Position numbers and translations under genes: made by a program | Assembly (NCBI GenBank): GCA_963720805.1 | Contig: CAVRGT010000001.1 | Span: 62,001 to 126,000 of the forward strand | DNA length: 64,000 nucleotides | Source: VRUE01 sp963720805 | GTDB taxonomy: Bacteria > Actinomycetota > Thermoleophilia > Solirubrobacterales > 70-9 | Direction of reading: 5' to 3' | Shown: piece by piece, positions 41,845-50,510 of the stretch | How the letters are laid out: each line of letters opens with the position of its first letter | Numbering within the stretch: position 1 is the stretch's first letter | The notes under the pieces: generated by a model | Seen by the model: the letters and a program-made list of their open reading frames with translations, nothing else | What the model was told of the DNA's origin: nothing | Database searches by the model: none

Positions 41845-42838
41845 GCTTGGCCTCGCCGTAAGAGGACTCGACCAGCTGCTTGCCGCCGGACCAGCCGAAG
41901 ACCCAGGAGACGAGGACGATGGCAAAGATCACGTCCCAGGCGGAGATGATCAACTGCTGGCCGATCGAGTAGGCGGTGGCAGTCTTGGCCGAGGTCTCTC
42001 CAGAGAGCGCGGCCGAGTTCATCGCCTGGGTGACGCCGACCCCGCCGGGGGTGGCGGAGACGCTGTTGGAGATCGAGTTCGAGGCGGTGACGGTGGCGAC
42101 GTTCTCGAAGCTGACCGGGATCGAGTAGGCGCCGAGGAAGACGGCGACGATCGCCAGGCGGGCGGCGTAGCTGCCCAGCACCGGCAGGAATAGACGGGTG
42201 AGGGTGCGGTGCGGTGAGCGCAGGATCGCGCCGCCGGTGATCAGTTGCCTGCGCAGATTCTCGAGGCGCTTCCAGAAGATGCGGGCCAGCAGGACGAGGA
42301 GGACGATCGCGCCGACGACGAGCAGGACCACGAACCCCGTGTGGTCGGCGAGGAAGCCGAGCTTGATCGAAAACGAGCCGCTTACGGTGAGGAAGAGATA
42401 GAGGTAGAGCGCGACGTTGAAGACCGAGAAGGGGATCTTCTCGACGATCAGGCCGGAGAAGACAATCGGAAAGGTGGCTCCGGCGAGCAGGGTGGTGAAC
42501 ATCACCAGCATCACGAAAGTGCCGAGGTTGGCCGGCAGGAAGCCGTTGAGCGCGACGGCCACCGCGTAACAGGCGAGGATCAGCCGGAATGGCATTGCGG
42601 CGTTGGGCAGCGCCGCGCGCAGGATTCCGTACCAGGCGAGCGCGGCGAGGCTGGTCTGGGCGCTCTCCAGCGTCACCCCGGCGACGATCGCCCAGGGCGG
42701 TACGTCGCGGATCTTGTCGAAGAGGTCACCGATCCAGTCGAAGGCCGGAACGCCAAGCAGCTCGAGCAGGCCGAGCAGGAGCGCGACCGCGCCCAGCCAG
42801 AGTCCGATGCGGACGAGGCGGCGTCTCACCGGCGGCAC
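41792..42838 (-). CDS. Lysylphosphatidylglycerol synthase-like membrane (flippase) domain protein
   Basis: The 348-residue product has about eight membrane helices and fits the PF03706/UPF0104 family: ALAWYGILRAALPNAAMPF, FLPANLGTFVMLVMFTTLLAG, then the late ATPGGVGVTQAMNSAAL motif, which corresponds to the family's PGG(x)G signature. These proteins move or modify lipids; the soluble LPG synthase domain is missing. The GTG at 42838 is chosen because the frame upstream is not membrane-like. The C-terminus is Lys/Arg-rich. Confidence 0.75.
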   Translation of the reverse strand: MPPVRRRLVRIGLWLGAVALLLGLLELLGVPAFDWIGDLFDKIRDVPPWAIVAGVTLESAQTSLAALAWYGILRAALPNAAMPFRLILACYAVAVALNGFLPANLGTFVMLVMFTTLLAGATFPIVFSGLIVEKIPFSVFNVALYLYLFLTVSGSFSIKLGFLADHTGFVVLLVVGAIVLLVLLARIFWKRLENLRRQLITGGAILRSPHRTLTRLFLPVLGSYAARLAIVAVFLGAYSIPVSFENVATVTASNSISNSVSATPGGVGVTQAMNSAALSGETSAKTATAYSIGQQLIISAWDVIFAIVLVSWVFGWSGGKQLVESSYGEAKLKSRELRQSRKAQAKAP

Positions 42839-42896
42839 CCTAGCGCCGTAAACGATGCGAAGATCGCGCCATTCATCGCAATCGAGAGGAGCAGAT

Positions 42897-43274
42897 GTGT
42901 CAGGAGAGAGCTTGAAACCGAGAGGCGCACGAATTGCGCGCATGCTGCCAGTCGTGCTCGCCATTGGAATCGCGGCCGCTATCGCCGGCGGTTGTGGCGG
43001 CAGCAGCAGCAGCGACAGCATTTCCTCCGAAGCCCAGAAGCGGATCGAAAAAGGCGGCGAAGAAGCTCAGAAGGGCATCGAAAAGGCCAAAGAAGAAGTG
43101 AAGAAGGGCTTCAATGAAGCTGAAGAGGCAGCGAAGAAGGGCGTCGAAAACGGTCAGGGCCAGACCAGCAAGACGATCGAAAACGCCAAGAAGGAAGCCG
43201 AAGAGGGAATCGAAAAGGGCAAGGAAGAAGCTGAAAGCGCGATCAAGGAAGCCGAAAAGAACTACGGCAACTGA
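42897..43274 (+). CDS. Lipoprotein with LEA-like helical repeats
   Basis: The GTG at 42897 follows a GAGGAG ribosome-binding site. A signal helix (MLPVVLAIGIAAAIAGGC) ends in a lipobox Cys. The mature part, about 85 residues, is nearly only Glu, Lys, Ala and Gly in imperfect 11-residue repeats (EKGGEEAQKGI, EKAKEEVKKGF, NEAEEAAKKGV), like group 3 LEA or apolipoprotein helices. It should form an amphipathic or disordered-to-helical lipid-anchored rod outside the cell. Third codon positions are less GC-biased (many GAA and AAG). Confidence 0.7.
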   Translation: MSGESLKPRGARIARMLPVVLAIGIAAAIAGGCGGSSSSDSISSEAQKRIEKGGEEAQKGIEKAKEEVKKGFNEAEEAAKKGVENGQGQTSKTIENAKKEAEEGIEKGKEEAESAIKEAEKNYGN

Positions 43275-43296
43275 TCGCCGCGGAGCGGCCGGGCGG

Positions 43297-44070
43297 CTAG
43301 CGGACCTTGCAGTCGCCCGGCAGCCTGCTGGTCAACTTCTGGTTGCCGGCGAAGGTGAAGGTCGCCCTGGCCAGTTCGTAGGGGACGACGTTGAATCCAG
43401 CAGGCGCGGCGCAGCTGGCGCTGATGAAGCTGCGCTGAGCGCCCTTGTAGCGGTACTTGCGGCCGATGGCGAGGTCGATGTCGGTGACGTAGCCCTTATC
43501 CGAAGCGAGGCGGGGGATGTGGGTCGTGAAGACCGTGCCGAACTTCCCACCGCTGCGGCGGGTGATCCGGAAGGGCAGGACGAAGGCAGCCCGCACCGGG
43601 CTGGAGCCATAGAGGTGCAGCAGCAGGCCGGGCCGATTCTTGGTCGAGCTGTTGAAGACGAGCACCGTGCCGCGGGCCGGGAAGACGGGCGATCCGCTGA
43701 AGTCGACGTTGGCGGCAAAGTGGCCGCGGCCGACCAGGGCGCCGCGGCACACCGCGAGGGCGGCTTCGGTGCTCGTCTGCTGCAGCACGGGCGCCTCGCA
43801 GCTGGGCAGGCCGGCGACCGAGACGATGCCGGCCCGGTTCATCGCGATCGAGATCTCACGCAACTGCGGCGGCGTGCTGCCGTCGGTGGTTCGGATCGCT
43901 CCGGCCAGGTGCACGGTCACCGGCGCGTTTCGTTCGCGCGGCAGGGCGTGGGGGAGCAGCTTTGCTTCGAAGGCCACCCGCAACGTCCCCTGCTGGACGA
44001 ACTGGCGCGCCCCGGCCACGCCCGCGGGCAGGCAGGCGAGGAGGACAGCGGCGATGGCGAAGCGACGCAT
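43297..44070 (-). CDS. Secreted protein of unknown function
   Basis: The 257-residue product has a signal peptide (RRFAIAAVLLACLPAGVAGA) and a beta-rich mature part with four cysteines, two in LPSCEAP/AVCRGAL and two in ISASCAAP/PGDCKV, likely two disulfides. Pattern blocks GRGHFAANVDFSGSPVF and PVRAAFVLPFRITR repeat in family members of this lineage as I remember them, but no function is known. Divergent from the kinase gene. Confidence 0.6.
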   Translation of the reverse strand: MRRFAIAAVLLACLPAGVAGARQFVQQGTLRVAFEAKLLPHALPRERNAPVTVHLAGAIRTTDGSTPPQLREISIAMNRAGIVSVAGLPSCEAPVLQQTSTEAALAVCRGALVGRGHFAANVDFSGSPVFPARGTVLVFNSSTKNRPGLLLHLYGSSPVRAAFVLPFRITRRSGGKFGTVFTTHIPRLASDKGYVTDIDLAIGRKYRYKGAQRSFISASCAAPAGFNVVPYELARATFTFAGNQKLTSRLPGDCKVR

Positions 44071-44148
44071 GCTCAACTCCAGTGTAGGAAGGCGGGCGTT
44101 GCGTCCGGGTTAAAGGCCCGAGCCACGGTTGCGGGCTAGGGTTCGACA

Positions 44149-45726
44149 ATGGCTGAGTCGGCTCGCGAAATCGAGCTCTCCGACGGCGACGAGTTCGCCG
44201 GCTACCGGGTCGAGCGCCGCCTCGGTCGCGGCGGCATGGGGATCCTCTACCTGGCAATCGAGCCGGGCTTGGAGCGGCGGGTCGCGCTCAAGCTGATCGC
44301 GCCCGAGGCGGCCAGCGACGAGGTCTTCGCCCGCCGCTTTGCGGAGGAGTCGAGGATTGCCGCCTCGATTGAGCACCCGAACGTGGTGCCGATCTACGCC
44401 GCGGGCGAAGAGGCCGGCGTTCCCTACATCGCGATGCGCTACGTCGCCGGCGCCGACCTTGCCCGGCGGCTCATTCGCGAGGGTCGCCTCCCGCCGGATG
44501 TCGCCGTCGACCTGATCGCCCAGATCGGCAACGGGCTGGACGCGATCCACGCCGCCGGCCTGATCCACCGCGACGTCAAGCCCGCCAACGTCCTGCTCAG
44601 CGGCGACGACGGCGGCGATCACGCCTACATCACCGACTTCGGAGTCGCCCGCAACGTCGCCACCGAGTCGGGCCTGACTCAGACCGGCCGCTTCGTCGGC
44701 ACCCTCGACTACGTCGCCCCCGAGCAGATCTCCGGCGGCGAGATCGACGCCCGGGTCGACGTCTACGCGCTCGGCTGTCTGCTCTTCAAGCTGCTCACCG
44801 GCGAGGTTCCGTTCCCCAAGGACGGCGATGCGGCGCGCCTCTTTGCTCACCTCAACGACCCGCCGCCGGCTCCGTCGCTCTACGTCCCTGAGGTCTCGAT
44901 GGCGCTCGACGACATCGTCATTCGGGCGCTTTCGAAGAGCCCGGACGAGCGCTATCCCTCGGCCGGAGATCTGGGCCGAGCCGCCCAGGCGGCCCTGCGT
45001 GGCGAGCACCCGGCCGCCCCCGAGCGCACCGTCGCCACCGGCGCCGCGGCAACGCGAACCGCCGAGACGATCTCCACCAAAGCGGGGGAGACGTCGGTCT
45101 CTACCCCAGCGACCGAGCCAACCCGGCGCCTGGGGGACCAGACGCCGCCAGCCACTGCAAAGCCAGGCGGCGCCAATCGCCGCTGGGCCCTGATCGGCGG
45201 CGTCGCCGCGCTCGCGGCGGCCTTGGTCGCGGTGGTGATCCTGCTTGGCGGAGGCGGGGGATCGGGCTCCGACACATCAGGGACCACGGCTTCGGAGGCG
45301 ACCCACCCGGCCAAGCAGAGTCCGAAGGCAAAGCCCAAGCCGAAGACGCTGACCAAGTCCGAGCTGATCCATCGGGCCGACGCGATTTGCGAAGCGAGCC
45401 AGAACAGTTACGAAAGCGTCCACTCGAGGGAACTCGAAGAAAGCCCGGACGTCGCCTACGCGACCACCCTGGCCGGTATCTCGCAGCGCGCGGTGCTCCG
45501 CTTCCGCAAGCTCGTCCCACCACCCAACCTCGAAGCCGCGTTCAAGGACTACGTCAAAGCCCAGGAACGGGTCATGCTCAACGACCGTCAGGCGCTGACG
45601 GCGGCCGAAGCGGCCGAAGCCGGCGCCTACCTTGCGGCTCGCGAACGCCGCGACGCCGAAGCCGCCGAGCGCTACGACCTGGCGCGCCAAATCGGCCTGC
45701 AGGTCTGCAGCCCCAACAGCAGCTGA
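44149..45726 (+). CDS. PknB-type Ser/Thr protein kinase with one membrane helix
   Basis: The N-terminal 280 residues are a complete Hanks kinase: LGRGGMGILYLA (residues 25-36), Lys48, HRDVKPANVLL with catalytic Asp142, DFG at 163-165, and activation segment TQTGRFVGTLDYVAPEQ. A Thr/Ala-rich juxtamembrane linker leads to a helix at about 346-368. The extracellular part has two cysteines and a long Ala/Glu helix; there are no PASTA repeats, so it does not sense muropeptides in the usual way. The ligand is unknown. Confidence 0.92.
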   Translation: MAESAREIELSDGDEFAGYRVERRLGRGGMGILYLAIEPGLERRVALKLIAPEAASDEVFARRFAEESRIAASIEHPNVVPIYAAGEEAGVPYIAMRYVAGADLARRLIREGRLPPDVAVDLIAQIGNGLDAIHAAGLIHRDVKPANVLLSGDDGGDHAYITDFGVARNVATESGLTQTGRFVGTLDYVAPEQISGGEIDARVDVYALGCLLFKLLTGEVPFPKDGDAARLFAHLNDPPPAPSLYVPEVSMALDDIVIRALSKSPDERYPSAGDLGRAAQAALRGEHPAAPERTVATGAAATRTAETISTKAGETSVSTPATEPTRRLGDQTPPATAKPGGANRRWALIGGVAALAAALVAVVILLGGGGGSGSDTSGTTASEATHPAKQSPKAKPKPKTLTKSELIHRADAICEASQNSYESVHSRELEESPDVAYATTLAGISQRAVLRFRKLVPPPNLEAAFKDYVKAQERVMLNDRQALTAAEAAEAGAYLAARERRDAEAAERYDLARQIGLQVCSPNSS

Positions 45727-45826
45727 AGCTTCAAGGCCGCCAAGGCTTCCCCGAAGGGGGAGAACATTGCTTGGCTGCGACTTACCTGGCGAGTCGAATG
45801 CGATCTGGCAACTTGCGCGATCGGCT

Positions 45827-45844
45827 ATGGCATATTGATGCCAT
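45827..45844. promoter_or_regulatory. Palindromic operator at the second vapBC
   Basis: ATGGCATATTGATGCCAT is a perfect palindrome with 7-base arms around ATTG and overlaps the vapB start codon. VapB dimers normally bind such sites to repress their own operon. Confidence 0.6.
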
Positions 45845-46046
45845 GCGAACTACGCTCGATATTGACGATCGCCTTATGGAGGCACTGATGATTCGCCACC
45901 CGGGAGAGACCAAGACCAAAGCTGTCGAGGCGGCGATCGAGACCTACGTGCGGCGTGGCGCTGTGGACTGGTTTCTCGCTCATGCCGGCGAGATCGAGAT
46001 AGAGGATGTATCGGCCGAGATGCGGGCAGCGGATCGACGGGTCTGA
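45843..46046 (+). CDS. vapB: VapB-type antitoxin
   Basis: The 67-residue product begins RTTLDIDDRLMEALMIRHPGETKTKAVEAAIETYVRR, the ribbon-helix-helix pattern of DUF2191/VapB antitoxins (beta strand TTLDIDD, then two helices), with an acidic tail. Its ATG lies within the palindromic operator. VapC follows after 1 base. Confidence 0.88.
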   Translation: MRTTLDIDDRLMEALMIRHPGETKTKAVEAAIETYVRRGAVDWFLAHAGEIEIEDVSAEMRAADRRV

Positions 46047-46047
46047 G

Positions 46048-46455
46048 GTGGTCCTTCCGGATACCTCCGTCTGGGTCGATTTCGCTCGTCGAGGCACTGC
46101 CGGCGGGGCCGCGGATCTGCGCGACCTCCTCGATGGTGGCGAGGTGTCGACCTGCGGTCCCGTTGTGGCGGAGCTCCTTGCCGGCGCCGAAGGCGAGGTA
46201 GCCGAGCGAATCTCGGCAACGCTCGCCTCGCTGCCGTGGGCCGACTTGAGTCCAGCGGCCTGGCGGGACGCCGGGGTTGCAGCGAGACGTCTGCGCAAGA
46301 CAGGCAAGACCGTGCCTCTGACCGACCTGGCGATCGCCGTTGCCGCCGCTCATGCCGGACATGTCCTGTGGAGTTTCGATACCGACTTCGAACGCATTCG
46401 GTCGGTGATCGATGACCTTGTTTTTTACGACGCCGGCGAGGAGCCCCGAACGTAG
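46048..46455 (+). CDS. vapC: PIN-domain ribonuclease toxin, VapC type
   Basis: The 135-residue product has the PIN acidic residues: LPDTSVWVDF (Asp5), VVAELLAGAEG (Glu), PLTDLAIAVAA (Asp) and SFDTDFERI (Asp). All four positions are kept, so it looks active. GTG at 46048, 1 base after the vapB stop, is the start that preserves the first Asp. Confidence 0.9.
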   Translation: MVLPDTSVWVDFARRGTAGGAADLRDLLDGGEVSTCGPVVAELLAGAEGEVAERISATLASLPWADLSPAAWRDAGVAARRLRKTGKTVPLTDLAIAVAAAHAGHVLWSFDTDFERIRSVIDDLVFYDAGEEPRT

Positions 46456-46492
46456 GAAGCTGCATGACCCAACCGACTGAGCGCGGCGCCCC

Positions 46493-47236
46493 TCAGGGCG
46501 GCGGCGCCGGGTGGAGCTTGGCGCCGCCGCCCTTTTCGCGGATCAGGTCGACGGTGAGCAGCACCGCAGCCACCGCGTAGAACGGGGTGAAGGCGAGGTT
46601 TGAGAGCACGTCGGCGAGCCACTCGCAGATCAGCTCGCTGCCAAAGAGGTGGTGGGTCAGGTCGGTGGCGAGGTTGGTCAGCGAGTCGCCGACGATCTCG
46701 ATCGGGATCAGGACGAGGGCGACCGTCCAAAATTTTCCGCGGATGAGGCGCACGCTGCGGGCGAAGGCGTCGCGGATGCCGTGGTGCTCAATCTCAACCA
46801 CGGGGGCCGCCAGGCCGAACCAGACGTAGAGGAGGACTCCGGGGACGACGAAGAAGATCAGGCCGATCGCGACCACGGCCCCGTAGAGCAGGTCGATCGC
46901 GATCAGGCGCCGGTAGTTGATCATCCCGGCGATTTCGCGCAGCGAGGCCGGTCGACCGTCGCGAGGATGGGTCAGCAAGATCGCCACCGCGCCGGTGTAG
47001 AAGACCTCGCCCACCAGTCCCGTGGCAGCCAGGGCAAAGACCGCGCCGATGATCGCCAGCAGGTGCAGGGTGCCGCCGAGGTCAAACGAACCGATGCTGG
47101 CGCTGACCGTCAAGGCGTGGACCAGGCCCAGGGGAATGAAGACGACGACGGCCAGCAGCAGCAGTGAGGGAGCCCAGCGCCAGTAGGTGCGCCCGATCCG
47201 CGCGTAGATCGAGAGCAGGTTGCGAGAGCGGCGCAC
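46493..47236 (-). CDS. Polytopic membrane protein of unknown function
   Basis: The 247-residue product has about six hydrophobic segments. REIAGMINYRRLIAIDLLYG and FARSVRLIRGKFWTVALVLIP resemble the repeated loops of glycerophosphodiester-phosphodiesterase membrane domains and DUF975-like proteins. No enzyme domain is attached. It overlaps nothing and is followed on the same strand by nothing recognisable. Confidence 0.6.
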   Translation of the reverse strand: MRRSRNLLSIYARIGRTYWRWAPSLLLLAVVVFIPLGLVHALTVSASIGSFDLGGTLHLLAIIGAVFALAATGLVGEVFYTGAVAILLTHPRDGRPASLREIAGMINYRRLIAIDLLYGAVVAIGLIFFVVPGVLLYVWFGLAAPVVEIEHHGIRDAFARSVRLIRGKFWTVALVLIPIEIVGDSLTNLATDLTHHLFGSELICEWLADVLSNLAFTPFYAVAAVLLTVDLIREKGGGAKLHPAPPP

Positions 47237-47237
47237 G

Positions 47238-47570
47238 TCAGCGCCGGCGCCGGCGGCCCGACGGGTACTTGCCGCGGCGCTCGAGCTTCGACTGCGCCGA
47301 CTCGGAGGTCGGTACCCGCCGCACGTCGCCGAGCTCGCCGATCAGCAGCTCTTCGGCGCAGCGGCGGTGCCAGTGATGGTGTTCGGTGCCGCCGAGGCGG
47401 AAGACGTACTGGACGACGACGTGCTCGCTGCCGATCTCGATCTCACCGTGGCAGGCGGGGCAGCGGTAGAGCTTGCGCGAGATGCCGCGGATCAGCCAGG
47501 CCTCATCGCCCTCTTCGGTGATGCCGCGAAGGCTCCAGCGCTTATCCGGCAAGCCCGAGAGGTCGGCCAT
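47238..47570 (-). CDS. Small zinc-ribbon-like protein
   Basis: The 110-residue product has KLYRCPACHGEIEIGSEHVV and, 20 residues later, HHHWHRRCAEE, giving a likely C-x2-C...H/C metal site. Similar actinobacterial proteins are loosely called ATP/GTP-binding proteins without proof. The C-terminus is a basic tail (SGRRRRR). The ATG at 47570 lies 4 bases after the stop of the next gene upstream, so they form one operon. Confidence 0.6.
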   Translation of the reverse strand: MADLSGLPDKRWSLRGITEEGDEAWLIRGISRKLYRCPACHGEIEIGSEHVVVQYVFRLGGTEHHHWHRRCAEELLIGELGDVRRVPTSESAQSKLERRGKYPSGRRRRR

Positions 47571-47574
47571 GGCC

Positions 47575-47971
47575 CTATTTCCTCGATAGCCAGGCGAAGC
47601 CGGCGGCCATCGCCACATTGGCGACGCCCGGCGAGACGAAGACCGAGCTTGGCGCCTGGCCGGCTGACAGCGGGGGACTCGGCCCAAAGCGCGTCGGTGG
47701 CGATCTCGGTGCCGCGCAACCACGCCAGCGCCCACCAGTCGCGCTGCTCGCCGCGCAACTCGGCGATCGCGTGGGCGGCGGCAAAGGTAAGCCAGATCGG
47801 CGCGGCGCGGCGAAAGAGGTGTTCTGCGTCGGGCGAGGGGTGCTCGTGGCCGATCACTCGCAGCGTCGCCGCGGGGGCGAGCAGGGCGCCGCTGCCGAGC
47901 ACGAGATCGAAGGCGATCATGTTGCGGTTGGTGAGGCGCAGCGCCTGCTCAAGCGTCATCGCAGAACTCAT
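47575..47971 (-). CDS. Small membrane protein, one frameshift
   Basis: The frame begins TLEQALRLTNRNMIAFDLVLGSGALLAPAATL and HLFRRAAPIWLTFAAAHAIAEL (two helices). At a run of five C on the minus strand near 47682 the frame slips; the next frame gives PLSAGQAPSSVFVSPGVANVAMAAGFAWLSRK, a third helix, and a stop at 47575. No family is recognised. Confidence 0.55.
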
Positions 47972-48021
47972 CCAACCAGATTGTCGGAAGGGAAAGCACG
48001 GGGTCCGACGAATTGGACGCC

Positions 48022-48891
48022 GTGACCAAGACTGCGATCAAGACCCCCAACGGCACTGTCCCCAGCCTCAAGAGCCTCTCCGAGTACATCCAGGAGCGCT
48101 TCGAAGAGTTCTCGCGCTCACAGAAAGACGTCGCCCGCTACATCGTCGATCACCTCGACGAGGCAGCCTTCCTCACCGCCGAGGAGCTGGCCAGGAGAGC
48201 GAGCACCTCGTCATCGACGGTGGTGCGCTTCTCCCAGGCCCTCGGCTTCGAGGGCTATCCCGAGCTTCAGCAGGCGGCGATCGAGGAGTACCGCACGGCA
48301 GGCGCCGCGGCGGCCAGCCGCGGCCAGCTCCGGCGCGCTCTTCTCCTTCGACCACTCCGAGCTCGAGGGCTCGCTGGGTGCCGACTACGCCAACCTCGAG
48401 GAAACCGCGCGCAAACTGACCCGCGAGCAGGTCGACGGCGCCGTCGCCGCCCTCGCCGAAGCCCAGCGCGTGGTGATCGTCGGCGTCGACCAGATGGCCT
48501 TCTTCGCCAGCTACCTGCGCCACACCCTCAGCCTGCTCGACATCCGCGCCGAAATCGTCGCCAGCACCGGCGGCGAGTCGCTGCAGCGCCTGGGCCGGAT
48601 CGACGAAGAAACCCTCGTCATCATCCTCTCCTCCGGCCGCGCCCACCCACTCTTGCTGCGCGCGATGAAGCTGGCCGTCCACCGCGGCGCCCGCACCCTG
48701 GCCGTCTCCGACGCCTCGATGTCCGAGGTAGGCGAGCACGCCGAGCTGACCCTCTACTACTCGTCCAATAGCCCCTCCTTCGCCCGCTCCAACACCGCGC
48801 TGATGGCCCTTGTCCAAGCCTCGCGCACGGCCTCTACGCCCGCGACGAAGACACCCACAAAGACCGCATCAGGGCTTACAAGCTCAAGTAG
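48022..48891 (+). CDS. MurR/RpiR-family regulator with SIS domain, two frameshifts
   Basis: The N-terminal part is an RpiR helix-turn-helix: FEEFSRSQKDVARYIVDHLDEAAF, LTAEELARRASTSSSTVVRFSQALGFEGYPELQ. After a slip near 48320 the SIS domain follows in another frame: RVVIVGVDQMAFFASYL, then SSGRAHPLLLRAMKLA. A second slip near 48818 is needed to reach LAHGLYARDEDTHKDRIRAYKLK and the TAG at 48889. Such regulators sense phosphosugars. Start is GTG 48022 or TTG 48013. Confidence 0.75.
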
Positions 48892-49040
48892 TCGGGACGA
48901 ACGCCCCGGCCTGCGGGTCCTGTCACCGCAGGGGACCCACCACCCCCTGCGGTCGCTAAAGCGTCCTCGGGGGCGGTCGCCCCTACGGTGCCACCCGCAG
49001 GAGGAGCGCCGCCACGCCAGCATCGTAAGATGCGGAGCCC
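48892..49040 (+). promoter_or_regulatory. Structured GC-rich leader upstream of pdxS
   Basis: Several inverted repeats overlap: CCGCAGGGG with CCCCTGCGG (48929-48954), an alternative pairing of GGGTCC with GGACCC, and GGGGGCGG with GCCCC near 48975. Competing hairpins could be a cis-acting RNA switch or a REP-like repeat. It ends about 20 bases before the pdxS start. Confidence 0.35.
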
Positions 49041-49927
49041 ATGGCCGAGAGAGCTACGTTCAGAGTGAAGACCGGTCTCGCCGAGATGTTGAAGGGCGGG
49101 GTGATCATGGACGTGGTCACGCCGGATCAGGCGCGGATCGCTGAGGATTCGGGTGCTTGTGCGGTGATGGCGCTGGAGCGGGTTCCGGCCGATATCCGCA
49201 GGGACGGCGGCGTGGCTCGTATGTCTGATCCGGCGATGATCAAGGGGATTCAGGAGGCGGTGACGATCCCGGTGATGGCCAAGGCGCGGATCGGGCACTT
49301 CGCCGAGGCCCAGGTTCTGCAGTCGCTGGAAGTCGACTACATCGACGAGTCCGAGGTGCTGACCCCGGCCGACGAGCGCTACCACATCGACAAGCTCGCC
49401 TTCGAGGTGCCCTTCGTCTGCGGCGCCACCAACCTCGGCGAGGCACTGCGTCGGATCGGCGAGGGGGCGGCGATGATCCGCTCCAAGGGCGAGGCCGGCA
49501 CCGGCAACGTGGTCGAGGCGGTCCGCCATATGCGCGAAATCACCTCTGGGATCAAGCGGCTGGCGCAGCTCGGCCGCGAGGAGCTGGCCGGCGCCGCCAA
49601 GGAGCACCAGGCGCCGCTCGAAGTCGTGCACGAGGTGGCGGAGCGCGGCCGCCTGCCGGTGCCGCTCTTCTGCGCCGGCGGTATCGCCACGCCGGCCGAC
49701 GCGGCGCTGATGATGCAGCTCGGCGCCGAGGGCAACTTCGTCGGCTCGGGGATCTTCAAGAGCGGCGACCCGGAGCGGCGGCCAAGGCGATCGTCGAGGC
49801 GACCACGCACTTCAACGACCCCGAGCGCGTGGCTGCAGCCTCGATCGGGCTCGGCGAGGCGATGCCGGGGCTCGAGATCGCCGAGCTCGCTGCCGCCGAC
49901 GCGCTGCTCCAGGACCGCGGTGCCTGA
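49041..49927 (+). CDS. pdxS: Pyridoxal 5'-phosphate synthase subunit PdxS, one frameshift
   Basis: PdxS condenses ribose 5-phosphate, glyceraldehyde 3-phosphate and ammonia into PLP. The frame gives GLAEMLKGGVIMDVVTPDQARIAEDSGACAVMALERVPADIR, the Lys in VMAKARIGH, YIDESEVLTPAD and CGATNLGEALRRI, ending the conserved part at GNFVGSGIFKSGDPE. Near 49776 a base is missing; the next frame gives AKAIVEATTHFNDPERVAAA and a TGA at 49925. Restored length about 295 residues, normal. Confidence 0.93.
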
Positions 49928-50510
49928 GCTGCGCCTCGGCGTGCTCGCCATCCAGGGAGGCTTCGAAGCGCACTGCGAAGTGCTGCGCGAGCTCGGCGCC
50001 GAGGTCCGCGAGGTGCGCGCTTCCGGCCGATCTGGTCGGCCTCGACGGTCTCGTAATTCCGGGCGGCGAGAGCACGACGATCTCGATGGGGATCGAGGCG
50101 GCCGGACTGGCAGAGCCGATTCGGGCCCTGCGCGCCGGCGGCGGCACGGTCTTCGGCACCTGCGCCGGGATGATCGTCTGCGACGCGAGCACCTCGGCCT
50201 GATCGACGCGACCGCTGCCCGCAACGCGTTCGGTCGGCAGCTGCAGAGCTTCGAGGCGGACCTCGAGATCGAGGGAATCGGCGACGAGCCATTGCGCGCC
50301 GTCTTCATCCGCGCGCCCTGGGTCGAGCGCTGCGGCGCGGCCGTCGAGGTGCTTGCCACCTATGAGGGGCACCCGGTGGCGATCCGCGAGCGGCGGCGTG
50401 CTCGCCTGCGCCTTTCATCCCGAGCTGACCGACGATTCGCGGATGCACGCACTTTTCATGGCCATGACTACGAGCGCTCGCGAGCGGGCGCCGAGGAGGC
50501 GGAGACGTGA
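49919..50510 (+). CDS. pdxT: Glutaminase subunit PdxT, several frameshifts
   Basis: PdxT frees ammonia from glutamine for PdxS. Pieces in different frames give LRLGVLAIQGGFEAHCEVLRELGAEV, DLVGLDGLVIPGGESTTISMGIEA, GTCAGMIVCD (nucleophile Cys), EHLGLIDATAARNAFGRQLQSFEADL, RAVFIRAPWVE and GGVLACAFHPELTDDSRMH (catalytic His and Glu). About four single-base slips are needed (near 50022, 50183, 50392 and 50470). The order of motifs is complete, so it is probably intact in the organism. GTG start overlaps the pdxS end. Confidence 0.85.

Noticed and set aside
42245..43117. Plus-strand 290-codon frame across the LPG-synthase-like gene
   Set aside because: It is the antisense of membrane helices and is very rich in Glu, Asp, Arg and Gln; the minus-strand gene has family motifs.
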